A stretch of 64,000 nucleotides of DNA from Larix kaempferi. Its lineage: Eukaryota > Streptophyta > Pinopsida > Pinales > Pinaceae. How positions within the stretch are numbered: the stretch's first letter is position 1; each line of letters opens with the position of its first letter. The notes under the pieces are model-generated. The model was given only the letters and a program-made list of their open reading frames with translations, ran no database searches and was not told the DNA's origin. Location of the stretch: contig BSBM01000442.1 of NCBI GenBank assembly GCA_027924585.1, positions 3,100,001 through 3,164,000 on the forward strand, read 5' to 3'. A program made the position numbers and the translations under genes. Below are positions 58,118 to 64,000 of this stretch, in pieces.

Positions 58118-58583
58118 GGCTGTAAACCAGCTCTCAACTCTACTCAGCTCGACTTCACGACAACGTCTCAGCGCTCAACAGGTTGAATATTAAATGCCAT
58201 ACAGCCTTTACAGGCTGACTCCTTCACGTGGACTGCCTGGCTCCTTTCGGTCCTGACTAGCTCACTACCAGTGTCTCTCTGCTCTCCACCTTCACGACCG
58301 GTGGCACCTCACCACAAGTCTGCTCGCTCTACAACGGCAGTGCCGACTTCACCTTCAGGCTGGCAACTTCTCTTTTCTGCGGACTCTGCCTTCGGCTAAG
58401 GCTAGCTTTCTGAAAGGTTCTTCCAGCGACTGTGGCTGGGGTTTACTGGAGACCGCTGCTCCTACTCCTTTCTCTGCAACAGGTTGGCTCGGCTGACCAA
58501 CACTGTGTGTAAACTGACAACACTCGGACCTAACAACACTTGGATCCTTCACATGGTCGGTGAAGGAGGATTTGTGACTCTGC
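58118..58583 (-). other. 5' leader of the gene-capturing element
   Basis: This GC-richer, noncoding stretch lies between PBS and the captured block and is presumably the element's own untranslated leader and packaging region. Confidence 0.55.
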
Positions 58584-58595
58584 GCTCTGATACCA
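58584..58595 (-). promoter_or_regulatory. Primer-binding site (initiator tRNA-Met)
   Basis: The minus strand reads TGGTATCAGAGC directly next to the 5' LTR. Confidence 0.93.
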
Positions 58596-58844
58596 TGTCA
58601 AATTCTGTGGAGGGGCAGAGCATCACTAGAAACAGAGTATGCGACCGAGGAGGCAAAACAAAACAGGGTATGATTTTTCTATGGAGCTCTGCGCCCTTCT
58701 CAATCATTCCAGAACTAAAATGAACACCCCAAAATACATTTAACATCCGATGCCTATTCACCCGAGGCACATTAACTTCTACACCCTATGCATTAACTCC
58801 GTGTAGAGCGGTAGGTGAGTTGACGGGAGGAATTATCTCCAACA
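58596..58844 (-). repeat. 5' LTR of the gene-capturing element
   Basis: It is 249 bp and is followed by the target copy GTTTC. Confidence 0.95.
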
Positions 58845-58849
58845 GTTTC

Positions 58850-61800
58850 AACCATAGGTTACATTTGGCAGAGAATCGAATTCATGCTTCAATTATAGGG
58901 TAATTGACCATTCTCATTCTAATCCAATGCTGACAGTCCCCGTAGAATCAATCCAATGTAGGTAGGTTAAAATGATAGGTAGGATAGACTGGATCAGGGC
59001 TCATTAAGGATCTATCGACTTACATGGATCGATTGGTAGCTGTAACCAAATATTACACTTTTATGGAGTTTAAGCCAATATTGAATTGTAGAGAAGACGT
59101 ACCTCCCTCACGATCTATAGTTAATGTCTGCATATTCACCTACGCCATTCGATAGGAAGACAACACCAAAACTATTTAGATCACGGCATAGATTAGTTTA
59201 GATCTGGAGTAGTATTGTCACAATAGGGTTAGCTTTGAGATCGTTCTTGGTTCAACATTCTGAACTAAAATGAATAGTAAATTACCATCTACTATCCGAT
59301 ATCAACTTGTGATAAGGGATAGTGAACCATAGTTTTTCCCATCACGATGTTCGACATGGGACATTTGAAATCATGATGACTAACTTGATGATCAATATCA
59401 AGGTTTAGGAGTTATGCACAGCCGTGCTTCTCCATAAACCACTATTATCATAACATGTAATAACACCTAGCACATTGTTGTTGAAATTCATATAAACAAT
59501 ATTTCAATCCAAGCAAATCGATCTTAGTTTCTAATCATGGTAGAAATACACATTCAGTTCATAATATAAATCAACATTCTATAAATAAATTAAAAAAATC
59601 TTCGAACCTCATCCCGATGGTTGTGGATGGATCCACTCTTCATAGATTTGTTGTAGCCACTACTCATAGTTATGATCCTAATATCCAACTGACCCCTCGG
59701 TTGAGCTCCCTAGGAACTTTGGGAGTATTCTTATTCCTTCTAGACCTCCGAGCAATGGGTCGTAGAGTTCAGACACAGGTACTAAGAATCCAGGAAAGAT
59801 TTCCCCCATGACCAGGATCCTTTTCCAAAATCACAATAGAAGCAAATAAATGTCTTGATATCATTACGGTAGTCATCCAACAATAGGGTCCCCTTCCCTT
59901 TCCTCCTGCCTTCCTTAAATAGGAAAATTCCCCGCGACACATGTCGCTTCATGTAAAATGTCTATTATTTCTAATTATTCAATTATAATTTCCTCACCAA
60001 GCCATGTGTCGCTCTCCCGTGAGAGTGCACATACATTACCCAATTTGCTCATAGATTTCCATTTCTACTCAAATTTGAATCTCGATTTTTGTGGGTGCAA
60101 GTGGAGTTGACTAGATGGTGATGTCTAGTCTATCATTTGCTCCTAAAACAATTATTTCTCATTATTTAATTACAAATATGAATTCATTTCATGCACAAAA
60201 TAGCCTAAATGAAAACCTATATGTTAAATACATAAACATTTGTCATCCATTCTAGTTATGGGTCTAGGTACCACATCATCGGGTCCTTTCGACCACCATT
60301 TCCTTTTTACCATCTAGGTACCACAATGTCGGGTCCTTTCATCAATACTTTCTCGTTTCATATGATTTGTGGGAAATTCATGTAGTGATTTAGGAGTCGT
60401 TACCTTCAATTTTCCGTCTACACTCTATTGGAGACTAATGGTATTGAGGAGTAAGTTCATTCTTACTATGTGCCCCTCAACCTCGTATGCGACCAATCCA
60501 TCATTGTGTTCCCCGCATGACTTCACGGTCACCCGAGTAAAGCTGGAAGGGGTTTCAACTTGTGCTTGGATTCCATAGGAAGTCGACATCATCGTCATTC
60601 TTCAGTGTGTGTTTGCTCCATACTCTACAACCCATTTATTTCCTTTGTGAGTTAGTTGGTTACAATATTAACTATTTCTACACATATACTCAAAGTACCC
60701 ATCAGTAGTACTACTCATCATAATTCATCAATATACATCATGTAAATCATTCCATAATCATAATCCTCATTCATTTCATAAAAATGTTAATCATTAAGCA
60801 AAACATGCATTTCCTTCATAAACATCATATATTTCATAAATCCACTAGTCGCTAAGCAAAGCATGAATTCATTCATCATTTTAAGCAAAAATATCCATTT
60901 GTTTATAAACATCGTTTATTTCGTTATTTTCATTTAACATCTTGTCATAGTGTATATCATCATAAGTTTCTCAATCATTCAAACATTTTAGCACTCAATG
61001 GATAATTTTATTAAGGATTATTTATCCGATTCACTTGACAAGTGCCTTCAAAGTCTACAGTCAGTCTAGGGGCATTAAAATTTCATAACCAAAAAATAAG
61101 GTGTCCCAACTCATGTAATTGATCCTACATATGAGTAATCGGTGAATGGGGCCAACATTGGAATTTATTAAATTTGTGCTTGTATGGTCTAAAATTTGGC
61201 ATGGTTAGACTAAACACATTCATTGATGGTATGGGAGGGTTTAGAGACTCAAACATGACTCACACAAACAATTCAACTCACACAAACAATTATTTTCCAA
61301 ATTTGAGTGGTAAATCCACTTCATTCTTTCTCCTTGTGGTATCACGGTGCCTCTTCTTGACCATCATGCTACACAAGGATCTAGAGGTAGTTTCAGAACT
61401 CATGCATGCTCCATGATCCCTACACACATATTTTAGGCCACAATATGATACTTTATAACTTGAAACCATGTGTAAGACCCCCATAATAATATTTATTGTG
61501 TAAATCCTCGTAATGGCAGACATAATGCACCTTTAAGTGAAATATTCCTTTTCTCGGGCATGGACGATGATTCTACATTGTTTGTGAGACCTTAAAACAT
61601 ATTTTATACCTCAAGAAACTATTGTTCCTCCTCAAATCATGTCCACAACCCTAAGAACCACATATAGTGATACAAAACCCAACAATGTCTTCCATATAAC
61701 ACCTAAAGACAGAATATTTTGTGTACAGATACTCAGTGGTGGTTTTGGAATCTATGCATGGTCCATGATCCTAAAAGAACATTTTAGGTCTAATATACTA

Positions 61801-62820
61801 TATTTTTCCTTCAACCAAATTTAGGTTTCTAAGAATCATATATAGTTCAAAAAAACTTGTAATGATGCATATAAACCAAATAATCCCTTTATAAGGCATG
61901 TGAGGTGGCCTAAGACCATGTGCATGGTCCATTATCCTTAAAATACTCTTTTAGGCCCTAAGATGCCAGGTTTTATCTTTAAACCTTGCTTAATGCAGTG
62001 AGAAATATATCTAGTGTCAAAAAATTCATAATCACATCCATGTGTAGAGAAGCTCCCTTGTCTCACAAATGAAGAAGTGGTTTTTTGAACTTACAAGTTT
62101 AAATTTTGATTGGATAAGGTATGTAAATATTTATATATTATTCCATGATCCTAGAAGAAAATTTTAGGCACTAAAATTATCCTTCGTGGATTTGATGAAA
62201 GGTATAAACAAAACTAACCTATAGAATTTCACCAACTCATCTCATACATGCTGACAAAATATAAAGTTGATGAAGGGTCTAAACCAAAGTAACCTAGAGA
62301 TTTTCTCCAACTCACCTTATCCATAATGAAAAAATATAAATCACAATGTTATAAGGATATTATATTTAATGTTATAAGGAGATTATATTTAATATCTTGG
62401 TGAAGACTAATGGAGACGTTGTGGTGAAACAAGTTGTCATTGTGGATGACTTAATCATAATAGAAACTTTTCAAGACTTAACTAAATAAGTAAAGAAAAA
62501 ATTGCATTGTAACTTTGAATGACAAACTTCGACATTATACATTGCCTATGTCAAAATTAAGACTGACACTTTCATTTTATGGAGTATGTAAAAGACTTAC
62601 TTCAATGGCTCTATATGGTATATTGAAAATTGTCATCTACATCTATGAAACTTACAATTAGTTGGGAGTTTGGTTTATTTAACCAACGACAGAAGTAACT
62701 AGATGTTATCCCCTCTTAAGCATCAATATGTTAAAATTTTATTATTTTGAATTTAAATATTATGCCCTCTCAGAAAATAGAGTAGGTGATTTTTTAATGG
62801 ATATTTAATACATTGCTTTC
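58850..62820. other. No recognised gene; degenerate repeats
   Basis: At 60262-60350 a unit with ctaggtaccaca-(n)-tcgggtcctttc occurs twice. From about 61390 to 62170 a core (atggtccatgatcct...attttaggcc) recurs near 61404, 61755, 61920 and 62138. Around 62220-62340 a unit of about 70 bp with ccaactca(c/t)ct occurs twice. Short open frames show no domain. Confidence 0.45.
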
Positions 62821-63399
62821 TGTTAAGATCAATATGCTAAGATAGATAATATCAGTATTCCATTTGATTTCACAACAATAGAGTATACAGGATCACTGAA
62901 AGAACAACAAGCACAACATAAACACAAGAGACACAATTTATCCTGGGAAACCCTCATGGGGTAGAAAACCCAGCAAAGCTTCCTCAATATAGATGACCAA
63001 AAAATACAAAGATGTAATCCCCAAACAAGAGCTCCTTCACCTCCTTTACAAATATCTCTCTCTCCTATGTGAGTTTCACAAGGGAGTGTGTGTGTCTAAA
63101 TGAGATACACAACACTTTTATTTATACTTTATCTCTCACTAGACAAAATACCTAACTAGGTCAGCCCCAATAGATATAACCCAATGCTCACTGGGCCGAC
63201 CCCACTAGGGGACTTAAACACCCCATTACAACTTACTCTGGGCCGACCCCACTAGGGAATTCTAATAACCCAAGTTACAACACTCCGATGGAGGAATAAA
63301 CATCTGTGGATATAATAATAATGTCCCAACGGAGGAATGAAACATCTCTGGGTAATAAGGTATAAATAGAATATTCTTAGAAGTTACAATATTTTAACA
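62821..63399 (-). repeat. 3' LTR of Ty1/copia element 2 (minus orientation)
   Basis: The 579-bp segment is bounded by TGTTAA and TTAACA. It contains gggccgaccccactaggg twice (63197 and 63241) and, on the minus strand, the GGGTTTTCTACCCCATGAGG block common in plant copia LTRs. The body of the element continues to the right, past the window. Confidence 0.7.
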
Positions 63400-63411
63400 C
63401 TCCCCCTTAAT
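63400..63411 (-). promoter_or_regulatory. Polypurine tract of copia element 2
   Basis: The minus strand reads TTAAGGGGGAG next to the LTR start TGTTAA. Confidence 0.75.
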
Positions 63412-64000
63412 GAGAAGGATATTCTAATAACATCTACAAAAGAAAGGAGTCATCAACATCATACATGATACATCTATAAATCATTGGAATCTTTCTTCAA
63501 TCATCATCAGTAACTCAAACAATTACTGGAACATCAACATCGCCAGTATTGAGTCTTCATTTTCTGCAGCACTCGATCAACTACAGCAACATCATCATCT
63601 GGATCTTCCGATCAACAACATCATATGGATATCTTGATCAACAACATCATCATTCGTATCTTCCGATCAATAGCCTCATCATCTAGATCTCCCGATCAAC
63701 AACATCATCTGGATCTCTTCGATCAACAGCCTCATCCTTTAGATCTCCCAATCAACGACATTGTCTGGATCTCACGATAAACAACATCGTCTGGGTCTCT
63801 CGATCAACAACATTATCGCAGTAGCATACCCTGCAACACACATGATCTATTTTACGATATGATCAATCCCTATCCATTTAAGACACCATATCATGTCTAG
63901 GGACAATGTAGTCCACTAGTCAACTTAGACAAAGTCTAAGGACCACTTTTCAGAGACATAGGTCTACGGATCAATTTAGGGACTGAATTCCAGGGATGAT
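63412..64000 (-). repeat. Copia element 2, noncoding tail with a 26-29-bp minisatellite
   Basis: From about 63580 to 63825 units like aacaacatcatctggatctcccgatc repeat nine times. No coding sequence is seen before the window ends. Its position between PPT and pol parallels the tandem tract at 17560-18720 in copia element 1. Confidence 0.7.

Larger units (their letters stand above)
53641..58844 (-). mobile_element. Non-autonomous LTR retrotransposon carrying several captured host-gene fragments
   Basis: It has two 249-bp LTRs (TGTCAAATTC...TCTCCAACA) that differ at one base (A/G near 53793 and 58748), target copies GTTTC at 53636-53640 and 58845-58849, a PBS touching the right LTR, and a PPT touching the left LTR. 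The element reads on the minus strand. It encodes Gag but no protease, integrase or RT. Its body holds HUB2 sequence in sense, and TPT, coiled-coil and CPN20 sequence in antisense. All lack introns over long spans, as expected from cDNA. A close parallel is maize Bs1. It must have used enzymes of another copia-like element. Confidence 0.93.

Noticed and set aside
57894-58193. CPN20 as a working gene with its start at 57894
   Set aside because: It lacks the transit peptide in frame (a stop at 57882) and the second GroES domain, and it ends in retroelement leader sequence.
63580-63825. Regular short repeats that look CRISPR-like at first sight
   Set aside because: Units are contiguous without unique spacers, vary in sequence and lie in a plant retrotransposon.

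Overview
The window looks like a repeat-dominated stretch of a large land-plant nuclear genome. It is AT-rich, it holds diverged LTR retrotransposons primed by initiator tRNA-Met, a CACTA transposon, and captured pieces of plant genes: plastid triose-phosphate translocator, plastid CPN20, the HUB2 histone ubiquitin ligase and a RabD/Rab1 GTPase. A gymnosperm is my guess from the amount of old nested repeat, but the sequence does not prove it. I see no intact host gene. Almost every readable protein is a transposon protein or a broken, captured or duplicated gene fragment.

Layout. 1-4195: 3' part of a heavily mutated Ty3/gypsy element (family A, copy 1). 4229-9978 (minus): decayed multi-exon gene of unknown family with a DNA-methyltransferase-like segment and a possible HAD/FCP1-like tail. 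9979-12185: no gene seen. 12186-32858: CACTA transposon of about 20.7 kb with matching termini and a GAA target duplication. It holds a tRNA-like remnant, three 3' exons of a RabD/Rab1 gene with introns, a broken Ty1/copia element, a Ty3/gypsy Reina-like element with its own 5-bp target duplication (23938-29774), and a LINE reverse-transcriptase relic. 34340-36730: diverged tandem-repeat array. 36740-37207 and 50713-51812: family A copy 2, split by a 13.5-kb Ty3/gypsy chromovirus with 4.3-kb LTRs (37208-50712; target duplication CGTGA). 53641-58844: a young non-autonomous LTR retrotransposon (249-bp LTRs, 1 mismatch, target duplication GTTTC). 58850-62820: noncoding, with degenerate repeats. 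62821-64000: 3' LTR and tail of a second copia element that runs out of the window.

The most interesting locus is 53641-58844. It has perfect LTR-retrotransposon borders, PBS and PPT but no protease, integrase or reverse transcriptase. It encodes a copia-like Gag fused in frame to an acidic region, to the coiled coil of HUB2 and to a lysine-rich tail. On its antisense strand it carries spliced-looking fragments of TPT, an unidentified coiled-coil protein and CPN20. This resembles maize Bs1 in concept: a retroelement that picks up several host transcripts and could make chimeric proteins. The CACTA element supplies a second, DNA-transposon type of capture (Rab exons with introns).

Limits: coordinates of borders with TG/CA ends and target duplications are exact. 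Exon borders in the decayed genes and ends of degenerate repeats are approximate. Family assignments are from recognised motifs, not searches.
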